Shown in pieces: positions 1 to 9,892 of a stretch of 64,000 nt of DNA. The notes under the pieces were generated by a model that saw nothing but the letters and a program-made list of their open reading frames with translations, was not told where the DNA came from and did not search any database. Numbering within the stretch: position 1 is the stretch's first letter; the number at the start of each line of letters is the position of its first letter. The DNA is from Lichenicola cladoniae (GTDB lineage Bacteria > Pseudomonadota > Alphaproteobacteria > Acetobacterales > Acetobacteraceae), in NCBI RefSeq assembly GCF_013201075.1, contig NZ_CP053708.1:2981501-3045500 (forward strand). Reading direction: 5' to 3'. The position numbers and the translations under genes are program-made.

Positions 1-1557
1 CCGAGATTCGATCCAGATCAGCACAAATCCAAGTGTATCTAACACAGGCAGCCCGAAACGAGGCTATCAAATCGACTATAAACAGGCCTCATAACCCGCG
101 CTATAAACGTTTTCTTGATCAAGTGTGGCACTGTCTACTGGCCCCTCGGGTCAATTATACAATAACGAATCACGAGCGATCGCAACGATCAAGCCAAAAC
201 CCGTCTTAATAGTTCAATTGTAACTCATTATTCTGTCAGCCCGATCTGGGTCGAGAGACCTCGTATAATCTTCTTCCTCTTGTCGCAGTATGCTCACAAT
301 TGAAGTCTAGCCAGCAACTTTGGCAAATTCGTGGCACCGATGTTTGCCTGGAAACTGTAAAGACCATGTCAGTTTGCGATAAAATTAAGTCAATGCAACG
401 TTAGCCAACAATTTCATCCGTCCGGACTTGGCCGTTGCTTCGCGTTGATCTGCCCATAACCTTCCTGAACGTTACGGGATCCACTGGTAGCACCCCCGCC
501 CGTGAAGCAGCCTCGGGTGGAAAGCTGTAAATCTATACCCCGATCTGTCAGGGAACACGCGTTATGGACAAGGCTATTCCACGTCACATCCTGCGGCCCA
601 GAGTCCGATCTTTACCTGGGCAGGAACCTGCCTGTGGACGTGAAAATACCACAGCCTGAATGTCGCGCAAGCACATGAAACGACCGGAGACGATCCCCGC
701 CGGCAATCACTTTCCGACCAAAAAGACCCACGCCGGCACCACACGTATGACGGGTATATGGAAGCGGCTCAAATCTCCAGGTTGCAGGTTTCAGTTGTAA
801 GTCTGAAGCATACTAGGAAGATAGCTTGCGGATGTTTCGTCGGACACGCAACTGAAAGTTGGTAATGGGTGACGATTGGCCTCTCCTGCATTGCGCTGTG
901 GTTCGCGCTGAATTCGCTTACTCGCCAAGCATCGTGGCGCCAAAGCGATCTTCACGAACTGTAACTTCCGAGTAACGCTGCTCTGTGCCTACGACGCTAG
1001 TTGTGCCGCCACCGTCAAGGAGATGGAGCCCAACTCCGGCGCACAGCAACGCCTGCCCCTGCGCAATTCAGCCGTCCAGCCAACCATGAAACCTGAATCA
1101 TCTCAGCGGCTGGAGGTGAATTTTAGAATATGGACGGTAATCACCTCGCGTTCCGCGAACATCGAATTCAAAGATCGCTAGCTAGCAACCCAGCAGCAGT
1201 TGGTTTGTCCAGAAAATCGGATGCTGAAATTCTAGACATTATCTGGATACAGATCTTGTTTATTGTTTTTGCGACACGTGGAACGGACTGTCGCTGCGTG
1301 TGTCGCTTCAGAGATATTCTCAGAATTCAGGGCACATCCTAAGCCTTATCAAACTGTTAGCGGTTTAAATAGCTGAATCTACAAGGGCTTCTTGAGGCAT
1401 CGCGAAGCCAGGCTAGCCCTTAATAGCGGCAATCGCCGAAATAAACGGCAGATTTCTATCGTTATTAAATGATTAATCTTGTTTTCACGTGGCCGCTCAA
1501 TGTAGAAGCGTTCATCACCGCCGCGTGATCGGTGCCGAAAGAAGATTGAGAATTTTC
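1..1557. other. AT-richer stretch without a supportable gene
   Basis: Base composition is visibly less GC-rich than the coding part of the window, and stop codons are frequent in all frames. The longest candidate on the + strand (1130-1342, 70 codons) has a GGAGGTGA-like box 11 bases before its ATG, but it shows no recognisable motif and is Arg/Ile rich. On the - strand a short open stretch around 929-1060 ends in a plausible-looking peptide but has a stop close upstream. Two mutually exclusive hairpins can be drawn near 1383-1421 (AAGGGCT...AGCCCTT, or GGCTTC...GAAGCC), about 140 bases upstream of the first GH5 gene. The promoter of that gene must lie here, but I cannot place it. Confidence 0.5.
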
Positions 1558-2595
1558 ATGATGAATCTGAGAACAAGTTTGATTATCGGAACATGTCTCG
1601 GCGTAATGGGCGTCTCATCGGCGCATGCCGCGACACCGACGATGTCGGCAGGCGTCAACCTCTCCGGCCTTGAATTCAACTCGAGCGTGCTGCCAGGCGT
1701 GGTCAATCACAATTACGTCGCGCCGTCCGACGGTGAACTTGCCTACTACCAGAGCAAGGGCGTGATGATGATCAGGCTGCCGGTCCTCTGGGCTCGCCTG
1801 CAGCCCAATCTCCTGGCGTCGAGCCCGAGCACCACCCTGGATCCTGCTTACCTGGGCCTCGTGAAGAAGATCCTCGCGCAGGCTGCCGCCCGCAACATGC
1901 AAGTCATTGTAGACATTCACAATTATGGTGGTTATGCCACTCATAAGATCGGCGACGGAACCGTCACTCAGGCACAGTTCGCCCAATTCTGGCAGATCCT
2001 CGCGTCCGCGCTGCAGGGCTCGCCAGGCCTGGGCGGTTACGACCTGATGAACGAGCCGAGCAACATGCCGTCACCCGATGTCTGGCCGAGCGCCGCCCAG
2101 GCCGCGGTCACAGCGATCCGGACGGTCGATAATGCCTCATACATCTTCGTCGAAGGCAACAATTGGGCTTCAGCCGGTAGCTGGACATCCAACAACGCCA
2201 ACCTGACCATGAACGATCCTCAGTCCCGGATTATCTACGAGGCTCATGTCTATGGCGACCGCGATTCAAGCGGCACGCATTTCGACTGGACGACCGAGGC
2301 GTCCTACGGAGTCACCGTCAACACTCTGGCTCAGCGGATCGGTGTCTTCTCGAACTGGTGCCAGGTGAAAAGCCGCATGTGCATCATCGGTGAGATCGGC
2401 GTCGGAAACAACGATGCCAACTGGAACACGCAACTCGTCAATGGGCTGGCTGCGATGCAATCGGGTGGCCTACTTGGGTTTACCTACTGGGCGGGCGGTC
2501 CGTGGTGGGGCAATTATGCAATGAGCGTAGAGCCTGCCAACGGGGTCGATGCAAAGCAGATGCCGGCGATCGCCAAGTACAAAAGCAGCCTCTAA
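1558..2595 (+). CDS. Secreted GH5-family endoglucanase-like glycoside hydrolase (copy 1)
   Basis: 345 aa. The N-terminus is a signal peptide (hydrophobic core LIIGTCLGVMGV, probable cleavage after SAHA, about residue 24), so the enzyme acts in the periplasm or outside. A GH5 (cellulase) barrel follows: GVNLSGLEF near the start, VDIHNYGGY in the middle, the acid/base Glu in DLMNEP (about E166) and the nucleophile Glu in IIGEIG (about E279). A WAGGPWWGNY segment lines the C-terminal cleft. The start at 1558 is chosen because it opens directly on the signal peptide; an upstream in-frame GTG at 1489 would add a basic leader of 23 residues. The neighbouring ugd, gumK and glycosyltransferases suggest it trims or processes the exopolysaccharide; the exact glycan is unknown. 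It is clearly paralogous to the GH5 gene at 12009-13016. Confidence 0.88.
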   Translation: MMNLRTSLIIGTCLGVMGVSSAHAATPTMSAGVNLSGLEFNSSVLPGVVNHNYVAPSDGELAYYQSKGVMMIRLPVLWARLQPNLLASSPSTTLDPAYLGLVKKILAQAAARNMQVIVDIHNYGGYATHKIGDGTVTQAQFAQFWQILASALQGSPGLGGYDLMNEPSNMPSPDVWPSAAQAAVTAIRTVDNASYIFVEGNNWASAGSWTSNNANLTMNDPQSRIIYEAHVYGDRDSSGTHFDWTTEASYGVTVNTLAQRIGVFSNWCQVKSRMCIIGEIGVGNNDANWNTQLVNGLAAMQSGGLLGFTYWAGGPWWGNYAMSVEPANGVDAKQMPAIAKYKSSL

Positions 2596-2734
2596 GGTCT
2601 CCCATGTTTGATCACGACGGGATCACCCTTCTAACGATCCGGCGTGATCGCCACGCGGTCGCCGATATCGACCGATGTCGCTCGAGTGTCGTTGTCCTGT
2701 TTCCGGGATCGACACCGCGCCAGACGCCCAAATT

Positions 2735-4102
2735 TCAGGCTGCAGCAGTGCCACGCTCCAGTTCGATACGACGCTCCGGTCGTCCGACGCTGCTATAGTC
2801 GAAGCCCGCCCGAGCCATCGAACTCGGCTCCCAGATATTCCGAAGATCCACCACGACCTTGCCGGTCATCAGGTCGCGGTGCCGGTCGGGAGAGATCGCC
2901 CGGAACTCGTTCCATTCGGTCAACACAAGGACAGCGTTCGCGCCGGTGGCTGCATCGATGGCGTCTGTGCAATACGTGATGTCATGCTTTGGCAGGAGCG
3001 GCCGGGCCGCCGTCATGCCAGCCGGATCGAACGCACGAACAAGCGCGCCATTCTCGATCAGACGATGAATGATCGGGATCGACGGCGCGTCACGCATGTC
3101 ATCGGTTCCGGGCTTGAAGGTCAGGCCGAACACCGCGATCGTCTTGCCGCGCACGCTGCCGCCGCAGGCCGACATGATGCGGGCGCCCATGCTGGCCTTG
3201 CGTGCATCGTTCACCTGCACCGTCGCCTCGACCAGGCGTGACGAGGCACCGGCCTCCTGGGCGATCCGCATCAGCGCCAGCGTGTCCTTGGGGAAGCACG
3301 ACCCGCCATAACCGGGGCCGGCATGCAGGAACTTGCGTCCGATACGGTGGTCCATGCCGATGCCGCGTGCGAGCTCGTGCACGTCCGCACCGACGCGCTC
3401 GCACAGGTCCGCCATCTCGTTGATGAAGCTGATCTTCATCGCCAGGAACGAGTTGGCCGCGTACTTGATCAGTTCCGAGCTTTCCAGGCTGGTAAACAGG
3501 ATCGGCGCCTCGATCACATATAGCGGCCGGTACAGGCGCCTCATGATCTCCTGCGCGCGTTCCGTCCCCCCGGGCTGGTCGGTGTCGGTGCCGATCACCA
3601 CCCGGTCCGGCTTCATGAAGTCGCCGATCGCGTTGCCTTCGCGCAGGAACTCCGGGTTGGAAGCGACATCGAACGCGAGGTCCGGGCGCAGGCGCCGAAC
3701 CGTCTCGGCGATGCGGCGGCCCGTCCCGACCGGTACCGTCGACTTGGTGACGATGACCGCGTAGCCGGTCATGGCGCGCGCGACCTGCTCGGCGGCGGCG
3801 AACACATAGGTCAGGTCGGCATGGCCGTCACCGTTGCGAGGTGGCGTACCGACCGCAATGAAAATCGCGTCCGCCCCGGCAACGGCGGCCGCCACGTCGT
3901 TCCCGAAGGAGAGCCGGCCAGCCTCGATGTTCTCGCTGACGAGCTTGTCGAGACCAGGTTCGTAGATCGGGATCTCGCCCTTCCGCAGCGTCGCCAGACG
4001 ACCGGGATGGGTTTCAACGACCGCGACCTCGGTGCCGAACTCCGCGAAGCAGGCGGCGGACACGAGGCCGACATAGCCGCCACCAATCATCGCGATACGC
4101 AT
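2735..4102 (-). CDS. ugd: UDP-glucose 6-dehydrogenase
   Basis: 455 aa, usual length for the family. It oxidises UDP-glucose to UDP-glucuronate with two NAD+. An N-terminal Rossmann domain carries GGGYVG (residues 7-12). Further family signatures are VGTPP (84-88), TKSTVPVGTG (119-128) and NPEFLREG (149-156). The catalytic Cys269 is in GYGGSCFPKDT, and the C-terminal UDP-binding domain has FGLTFKPGTDDMRDAPS. It lies 58 bases downstream of the GH5/CBM gene on the same strand and is probably co-transcribed with it. Its product is the sugar donor of the GumK-like enzyme at 8786-9892, which ties it to exopolysaccharide synthesis. Confidence 0.96.
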   Translation of the reverse strand: MRIAMIGGGYVGLVSAACFAEFGTEVAVVETHPGRLATLRKGEIPIYEPGLDKLVSENIEAGRLSFGNDVAAAVAGADAIFIAVGTPPRNGDGHADLTYVFAAAEQVARAMTGYAVIVTKSTVPVGTGRRIAETVRRLRPDLAFDVASNPEFLREGNAIGDFMKPDRVVIGTDTDQPGGTERAQEIMRRLYRPLYVIEAPILFTSLESSELIKYAANSFLAMKISFINEMADLCERVGADVHELARGIGMDHRIGRKFLHAGPGYGGSCFPKDTLALMRIAQEAGASSRLVEATVQVNDARKASMGARIMSACGGSVRGKTIAVFGLTFKPGTDDMRDAPSIPIIHRLIENGALVRAFDPAGMTAARPLLPKHDITYCTDAIDAATGANAVLVLTEWNEFRAISPDRHRDLMTGKVVVDLRNIWEPSSMARAGFDYSSVGRPERRIELERGTAAA

Positions 4103-4160
4103 CAGCTATTCATCCCCAACCCTGTCCGTCCATGAACAAACGCGAGTGGAACGAACAAGA

Positions 4161-5588
4161 TCAATGACAAGCACCGTTAATCACATCATCTTTCCCAGGT
4201 ATCCGAACGTGAAACGTTATATTACCGTTGTTACTGCCGGCAAAAGCATCGTCACTATTACGGCGATCTTTCCAGGTCGACCCGACGAGATAGATACGAG
4301 CGGCGTTCGAGGCATTGGACTGATGCACCACGACCTGCATCACGTGGCATCCAGGCGGCAAGGTCCCCATCACCGGCACCGCCTGAGGTCCCTGTAGCCG
4401 GCTGGCCTGGACATGCGCGTCGTCTGCGACAGCCCGACCGTCCAGCCTGATCGTCACCACCACCTCCGGCACATCGGGATCGGTCGCCAGGTAGACCTGC
4501 TCGGGCGCGATCTGGTGTTCGAGCACCGCCATCTGCGGCCGCATGACATGGTCGATCGGATCGAGCCGCATCGGGTAGTTCGGCTTCCACCAGGGTCCGG
4601 CGCCCCACAGGGCCACACCCCAGAACACATCAGGCGCGGCTGCCACCTGCGAAAACATATTCGCCAGCGCAGTAACGCCGATGGGCGACGCGGGTCCGCC
4701 GGTCTCGCCGAGGAAGATGCGGATATGGCTCTGCCGGGACCACGCGATCGCGCCCGCTAGCCGTGAGACGCCGATATCCGGCGACAGGACCGCCTGCCGG
4801 TAGGTCCCGGTTCCATCCGGATCGAGATAGGAGTGCAGCTCGAGGACCCAGTTCCTCTGCAGATCCACGATACCATCCGGAAACGGCCTGGCCGGGCTTA
4901 TGTCGGATGCGGCACTCCAGTGCGCGTGCGGAACGAGCACCGTACCGTGGAAGCCGGACTGGCGGATCGCTGCGATCGCGTCGTTCCAGATCGGGATGTA
5001 GGCCGGATCGCCGCCTGCATGGGGTTCATTCATCAGACCCAGGGCGACATGGCCGTCGCCGGCGAACGCCTGCCCGAGCCTGCGCATGAGATCGACGTAG
5101 TCGGCGCGCCCGCTCTGGTCCGTCAGGATGTCGCGCGGGTGTCCATCCTTGTTCATGTAGCCGTAGCCGTGCGGATCGACCACGGTAATGGCGCCTGCCG
5201 CCGTATCCGCTGCGACGATCCCGCGGAGCTCCTGCAACACCGCGACGTTCAGCTCGTGACCGGGATCGGGAACCAGCCGGTCGATCTGTACCGGCACACG
5301 AACGAGTTGAACGCCATGTTGCAGATAGTACGCAGGATCCGGCACCGCATAGTTCGTCTGAGCTTTCATACCCCGACCGAATTCCATGCCGCTATCGTTG
5401 ATGCCCCATAGGATGCCTCGGTCCGCCGAAGCAAAAGCTGCAGGCCGCGCCAGGATCAGGCCGATGGCCGTCGCAGCAACGACGCGCGCTGCGAGACGCG
5501 GGATCGCCGCGTGGACCGATCTTGTCGATCCTGCATGGTGTGTATGCGTGGAGTGCTCCGACTTTTTCGTCCTCATTCGCCTGGTCAT
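4161..5588 (-). CDS. Secreted GH5-family glycoside hydrolase with C-terminal carbohydrate-binding-like domain (copy 2)
   Basis: 475 aa from the ATG at 5588; an ATG at 5576 is equally possible, and neither has a strong Shine-Dalgarno. A long basic/His-rich leader precedes a hydrophobic segment (VVAATAIGLILARPAAFA), so export is expected. The GH5 barrel shows GINDSGMEF, VDPHGYGY, the acid/base Glu in GLMNEPH and the nucleophile Glu in IFLGETGG. After the barrel (about residue 365 on) comes a beta-rich domain of about 100 residues with VVVTIRLDGR and ARIYLVGSTW, resembling the Ca-dependent xylan-binding modules (CBM36/60 type); that assignment is by pattern only. It is divergent from the PAP2 gene and upstream of ugd. 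It is more distant from the other two GH5 copies than they are from each other. Confidence 0.85.
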   Translation of the reverse strand: MTRRMRTKKSEHSTHTHHAGSTRSVHAAIPRLAARVVAATAIGLILARPAAFASADRGILWGINDSGMEFGRGMKAQTNYAVPDPAYYLQHGVQLVRVPVQIDRLVPDPGHELNVAVLQELRGIVAADTAAGAITVVDPHGYGYMNKDGHPRDILTDQSGRADYVDLMRRLGQAFAGDGHVALGLMNEPHAGGDPAYIPIWNDAIAAIRQSGFHGTVLVPHAHWSAASDISPARPFPDGIVDLQRNWVLELHSYLDPDGTGTYRQAVLSPDIGVSRLAGAIAWSRQSHIRIFLGETGGPASPIGVTALANMFSQVAAAPDVFWGVALWGAGPWWKPNYPMRLDPIDHVMRPQMAVLEHQIAPEQVYLATDPDVPEVVVTIRLDGRAVADDAHVQASRLQGPQAVPVMGTLPPGCHVMQVVVHQSNASNAARIYLVGSTWKDRRNSDDAFAGSNNGNITFHVRIPGKDDVINGACH

Positions 5589-5735
5589 GTTCAAAGATGG
5601 CGGACCGTAGTGGCCGGGACAGCCGAAGGAAAGCGCTTTCACAATCGTTCCGCATGCGTGATGCAGCGTTGTCGCGGCATGGTGTCTCGCCGTGTATTGT
5701 TGAGCGAGCAGAGTGGTCCGGGACGATTTGAATAG

Positions 5736-6344
5736 ATGAACGCTACATTCGAGGTGATCCAGTGGTTCACCGACTTCGGGGACCAGGCGATCGTGCTCCC
5801 GACGTCGGTTTTCGTCCTGCTCTTCCTGCTCCTGAGCCGTTGCTGGAAAACAGCACTTGCCTGGGCAATCTCCATGGGAGGAGTCCTGGCACTCATGCTG
5901 CTCCTGAAGCTTGGGATCGGTGCATGCGGGCCCGCTCTCGGGGCTGGCGCGCTGGATAGCCCAAGCGGTCATACCGCCAGTGCCACGATGCTCTATGGCG
6001 GCATCGCGGCGATCCTGTTCCCGAGGCTGGGCTCCAGGGTGCGGTTCATGTTGGCGATCAGTGTGGCGCTGCTGTTCGGCGCATCACGCGTCATCCTGCA
6101 CGATCACAGCGTGATCGAGGTCGTGATCGGTGGCCTCGTCGGCCTGGGCGGGCTTGCCATCTTCATGCGCCTTAGGGGACCGGGGCCGTCCCGCCTCCCC
6201 CGTGTCTGGATCATGCTGGTGCTGGCCGGCATCACCCTGCTCGAGCACGGTCACCGGATGACGATCGAACATCGCATCCACTCGTTCGCGACGTTGCGGC
6301 TGCGGGCGCTCATCTGCCCAAGCCAGCCACATATCGGTCTCTGA
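5736..6344 (+). CDS. PAP2-family membrane phosphatase
   Basis: 202 aa integral membrane protein with about five hydrophobic segments. The type 2 phosphatidic acid phosphatase signatures are present: SPSGHTAS (PSGH motif) and SRVILHDHSVIEVVIG (the SR-x5-H-x3 motif, with Glu where Asp is usual). A KxxxxxxRP-type first motif is not clear, so activity is probable but not certain. In exopolysaccharide loci such enzymes can recycle undecaprenyl pyrophosphate or remove lipid-linked phosphate; that role is inferred from the context. The gene is divergent from the GH5/CBM gene. No good Shine-Dalgarno precedes the ATG. Confidence 0.8.
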   Translation: MNATFEVIQWFTDFGDQAIVLPTSVFVLLFLLLSRCWKTALAWAISMGGVLALMLLLKLGIGACGPALGAGALDSPSGHTASATMLYGGIAAILFPRLGSRVRFMLAISVALLFGASRVILHDHSVIEVVIGGLVGLGGLAIFMRLRGPGPSRLPRVWIMLVLAGITLLEHGHRMTIEHRIHSFATLRLRALICPSQPHIGL

Positions 6345-6618
6345 ACGGCGAGCTCCAGACCTGGGGGCTATCTTGAGGCGCTCAAGTGTCGCCGTTCCTC
6401 GGGTAGCGCTTGCCGCTTCGGGCCTGAGCTTCCGTTTGGGACCACTGGATGGGTGCTACCCCCCTGCTGCAGAGACCGGGCAACCGGCTCGCCTCTCGAT
6501 GCCCTCACCCGGATCATCGGTTCGCTACTGAATGCCGAAGACGGTTCCGACCATGATACCGAAAGTTCGGCAAGAGGCTGGGTATCCCGCCTGCCTACCA
6601 GGATGTCCAGCCACCGCA

Positions 6619-7584
6619 TCAGACGCGAAGTCGTCGCCGGAGTGCGGTGCCGATCTGGCGCAGCATGCGCGGCAGGAAGGCCGGATCGTTCAGGCAACGC
6701 CGAACGATCTGCCCGATCTTCCCCCCATGCAACGCCTTCGAGACGAAATCCGCGTCGTCGAGGCGCGCAAGCCCATGGGCCCTGATCCGGAACAACTCGA
6801 CCAGCTCCGGATCCGATTTTAACCGCTCGTCGCGGCTCATCTCCAGGGCGGCGTCCTTCAGGGTGCCGTAGGCAACGGTGGTGCGCGTCATGCCGGAGGC
6901 GCGTCCGCTGACCGCGCCCTGACGCTGCGTGTAGAGATAGAGAGGCCGGTTCAGGATCCTGAACGTCAGGCCGGCCATCAGCAGCTCGACCGCAAGCTGG
7001 AAATCCTCGCCGTGACGGACCTCGGGGTTATAGAACAACCCGTTATCGATCAGCGCCTGCCGACGGAACAGCGGCTTCAGCAGACCCCAGTCGAAGCTCT
7101 TTCCGTCCGCCCGGTTGTGCTCCAGGAAGTCCCGCAAGCCGATCGGCCGGTCGGGAATGATGGCGTCATCGGCTAGCCCGGTGCCGGTGACCTGCCCGGC
7201 CTGCGCGTCGTAGAACGCCAGGTTGTCGGTCACCACGTCCGCCTGCGTCGCAATGGCGAAAGGCACCAGTTCGGCCAGCCGTTCCGGCGCGAAGGCATCG
7301 TCGGCATCCAGGATCGCAAGCCATCGGCTGGTTGCGAGCCTGATCCCCGCGTTGCGGGCAGCGGACGGCCCGCCGTTGCGGGGCATAAGGACCACCCGCA
7401 CCCGGGGATCCTCGCCCGCGATGCGGTCCAGGATCGCCCGCGTATCGTCGGTCGAGCAATCATCGACGATAATGATCTCGTCGGCTGGACACGTCTGGGC
7501 CTGCGCCGACGTGATCGCACGGATCATGAAGGCTTCGGCATTGAAGGTCGGGATAATGATGGCGACGCTGTCGATACCGTTCAC
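6619..7584 (-). CDS. Glycosyltransferase family 2
   Basis: 321 aa. The GT-A fold is evident from AIIIPTFNA at the N-terminus, IIIVDDCSTDDT, a GGPSAARNAGI segment and the metal-binding LDADDAF (DxD). An RHGEDFQLAVELL segment (the ED acid/base region) follows in the second half. The GTG start at 7584 is chosen because it overlaps the stop of the upstream GT4 gene (GTGA), a classical translational coupling; a start further upstream would run deep into that gene. It is the last gene of the gumK-GT4-GT2 operon. It probably adds a side-chain sugar to a lipid-linked repeat unit; donor and acceptor are unknown. Confidence 0.9.
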   Translation of the reverse strand: MNGIDSVAIIIPTFNAEAFMIRAITSAQAQTCPADEIIIVDDCSTDDTRAILDRIAGEDPRVRVVLMPRNGGPSAARNAGIRLATSRWLAILDADDAFAPERLAELVPFAIATQADVVTDNLAFYDAQAGQVTGTGLADDAIIPDRPIGLRDFLEHNRADGKSFDWGLLKPLFRRQALIDNGLFYNPEVRHGEDFQLAVELLMAGLTFRILNRPLYLYTQRQGAVSGRASGMTRTTVAYGTLKDAALEMSRDERLKSDPELVELFRIRAHGLARLDDADFVSKALHGGKIGQIVRRCLNDPAFLPRMLRQIGTALRRRLRV

Positions 7585-8783
7585 GACGCAGTCCCGGATG
7601 CGAGATCGTAAACGCGTTCCAGCCGCGCAGTACACTTCAAGAGGTCGTGCTCCGCGGCGATGAAACCGGGAGCCGCCTCGGACATGCGCGTCGCAAGCAC
7701 ATCGTCGGTGAGCACGTCCGACAGGTACTGGGTCATGGCGGCAACGTCGCGCTCGGGAAACGCGAGCCCGGTCTCGCCGTCGCGTATGCCTTCCTCGGCG
7801 CCACCGCGCGCGGAGGTCACCACCGGCACGCCGCTGGCCTGGGCCTCCAGGATCACCAGCGGCAATCCTTCGGCATCGCCACTCTCGGCCGTGATGCTGG
7901 GCAGGCAGAAGACCCGAGCCTGCTGCATGAGCGCCCGGACCTCATCGTGCGACACGCTGCCGGCGAAACGCACGCCGTCGAGGCCGGCGGCCTGGGCCTC
8001 GAGGTCGGCACGCAGGGGCCCGTCCCCGGCAACGACCAGCTGGCAACCCGGTATCTGGCGCCGGAGCGTCTTGAAGGACTCGATCAGAAAGCTGCAGCCC
8101 TTCTTCTCGACGAGGCGGCCCAGGAACAGGATCATCGGTTGTCGCTTTGCGATCGGCAGGCCGCCCGGCGCGAACCCGCCGGTGTTCACGCCGATCCGCT
8201 CCACGAAGATCCTCTCCGACGGAAGTCCGGCATCCAGCGCGGCGCGGCGGATGTTCTCCGAGATGGCGACGAAACTGACCCTGCGCTCCTTGGCGAGCCG
8301 GGCAAGGCGCGACGGGTAGGCGGCCCAGCGTCGCCCGGCCCGGCCTGAGGTGAACCATTCCATGGTCGTGGTGATGTCCGACCCGTGCAGCGTGACCAGG
8401 AGCGGCAGCCCGAGCCGCTGCGCAATTGGCCAGGCCTCGACCCCGTCGAAGCCGAAATGGGCGTGGATCAGCTTAGGCGCCGCGCGCCGGACCAGGGCGA
8501 CCATCGATGGCGACGGGCGATCGAGCCGGCGCCACGCCAGGCTCGCGACGCGTTGGGCCACGGTTGCCGGGCCGGAATGGCAGGTCGAGACGGCGAGACC
8601 GGACAGCGGCAATGCGTTTATCTGCCGCTCGCCGACCAGGATGGGCTGCCAGCGTCGGAGCGCCAGTGCCTGATCGCGAACGAAAGTCTCGGAGAGCGGG
8701 AGCACCTCCGTCCGGTAGATCGCAACCACGGAACGAGCCGCGCCCGCATCGGTCGCGACACGGGGACCGTCGCTCGGGGGCAC
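7581..8783 (-). CDS. Glycosyltransferase family 4
   Basis: 400 aa from a GTG at 8783, which lies 2 bases after the stop of the gumK-like gene; an AAGG box inside the end of gumK precedes it. The GT4 signatures are LIHAHFGFDG and VTLHGSD in the N-terminal half, ILFLGRLVEKKG at the domain junction, VVAGDGPLR, and the E-x7-E motif EGLPLVILE followed by ASGVPVVTS. It is coupled to the GT2 gene downstream by a GTGA overlap. It belongs to the three-gene glycosyltransferase operon of the exopolysaccharide locus. The sugar it transfers cannot be told from sequence. Confidence 0.92.
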   Translation of the reverse strand: MPPSDGPRVATDAGAARSVVAIYRTEVLPLSETFVRDQALALRRWQPILVGERQINALPLSGLAVSTCHSGPATVAQRVASLAWRRLDRPSPSMVALVRRAAPKLIHAHFGFDGVEAWPIAQRLGLPLLVTLHGSDITTTMEWFTSGRAGRRWAAYPSRLARLAKERRVSFVAISENIRRAALDAGLPSERIFVERIGVNTGGFAPGGLPIAKRQPMILFLGRLVEKKGCSFLIESFKTLRRQIPGCQLVVAGDGPLRADLEAQAAGLDGVRFAGSVSHDEVRALMQQARVFCLPSITAESGDAEGLPLVILEAQASGVPVVTSARGGAEEGIRDGETGLAFPERDVAAMTQYLSDVLTDDVLATRMSEAAPGFIAAEHDLLKCTARLERVYDLASGTAS

Positions 8784-8785
8784 GG

Positions 8786-9892
8786 TCAAAGCCTTGTATC
8801 CGGGTAGGCCTGTGGTTCGAGAATCCGCTCCACGACTTCCGCCCAGGAGCACGATGCGTCGACGATCGGCGCCTGGTTTGCCAGTGCGGCGGTAATGGCC
8901 TCGCGGATCGATTCTGCATTGCCGGGCACATAGCCGAAGCGGCCCGGTTCGGCACCGAGAGCGAAATTCGGGCATACCGCGGGAATGCCGAACAGCCCGA
9001 ACTGGCGCAGCTTGAGCGATGTGTCGATCAGGTAGCGCGGGGTTTCCGCGTCGCGATACGGCGCGATGCCGAATGCGGCGTGTTGCAGGTAGCCAAGTGT
9101 TTCCACGAATGCCAGTTCCGGATGCACAATGATGTTGTTGCGGGCAAGCGATGCGGCAGACTTGCCTGCGCCAATCACATGGAAGTCGATATCGGGAAAC
9201 TGAGATGCGGCGGTTGTGAAGAACGACGCATCGAACAGCATCGATCCGACCGACACGGCTGCAGTCCGTCCCTTGTATGGGTTCGGATAGCTCTTCGAGG
9301 CCATGTCGCGATCGATGCCATGCGGAACGAAAATGGAACTTCTGGTGTGTGGCATGCCGCTGGCGAGGAAGCGCGAGGGCAGCCTCACCGTGTCGATCTT
9401 GTCGAAGTTTCGAGCGAAATCCCGTTTGATGGTCGACGCGCAGTCCACGACCTCCAGATCATCCGACGCGAGATAGACGATCCGTGCGGCCGGGTTGATC
9501 CGCTTGACGTCGGCAATGAAAATGGCGGCGAGCCCGGACTCGATGAACACTATGTCGGCTTCCCGTATCCAGCGCCGCGGGACGGAGGGCAGCAGGAGCC
9601 TGTAGAGCCTGAACAGGGCCGATTCCGGCACCGCAAGCTGCGCGCGGCGCATGTTGAACGGGTGCCAGGCCTTCTTCCAGAGGTAGCAGTCGACGCCCTC
9701 ATGCCGTTCCACGCGGTTCGCGCGATCTGCCAGATTGGCGCGCGTGTCGCCCCGACGCATCGAAAGGCGGGACAGGCCGATCGAGAAAAAGCGCGTGGGC
9801 CCCCGATGCGCGAGCTCACCTGTGATGAAGTGGACACTCGCTTTGCGGAGGCTGCGGAAATCATGAACTGAAATGACTAGGGAATTGAGCAT
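8786..9892 (-). CDS. gumK: GumK-like glucuronosyltransferase (GT70)
   Basis: 368 aa, close to Xanthomonas GumK in length and aligned along its whole length from memory of that protein. Shared landmarks are SHDFR-like VHDFRSLRKASVHFIT at the N-terminus, GDTRANLADRANRV, GVDCYLW, HPFNMRR, an ADIVFIESG segment, the mid-domain AAVSVGSMLFDASFF, FHVIGAG, FGIAPYRD and the C-terminal AYPDTRL. GumK adds beta-glucuronate from UDP-GlcA to the mannosyl-cellobiosyl lipid carrier during xanthan (and acetan) assembly at the inner membrane. Ugd in the same locus supplies the donor. First gene of the gumK-GT4-GT2 operon; the promoter should lie in 9893-10719. Confidence 0.93.
   Translation of the reverse strand: MLNSLVISVHDFRSLRKASVHFITGELAHRGPTRFFSIGLSRLSMRRGDTRANLADRANRVERHEGVDCYLWKKAWHPFNMRRAQLAVPESALFRLYRLLLPSVPRRWIREADIVFIESGLAAIFIADVKRINPAARIVYLASDDLEVVDCASTIKRDFARNFDKIDTVRLPSRFLASGMPHTRSSIFVPHGIDRDMASKSYPNPYKGRTAAVSVGSMLFDASFFTTAASQFPDIDFHVIGAGKSAASLARNNIIVHPELAFVETLGYLQHAAFGIAPYRDAETPRYLIDTSLKLRQFGLFGIPAVCPNFALGAEPGRFGYVPGNAESIREAITAALANQAPIVDASCSWAEVVERILEPQAYPDTRL

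Noticed and set aside
929..1060. Short - strand open stretch ending in a protein-like peptide (VGTEQRYSEVTVREDRFG)
   Set aside because: A stop lies about 43 codons upstream and no start or family is recognisable; possibly a remnant but not supportable.
1130..1342. 70-codon + strand ORF in the leading AT-richer region
   Set aside because: A Shine-Dalgarno-like box exists, but composition and content give no support; could be chance.
5589..5972. N-terminal extension of the GH5/CBM gene into PAP2
   Set aside because: The extra 128 residues are antisense to the PAP2 gene and lack any signal peptide; starts at 5588 or 5576 open on the exported leader.
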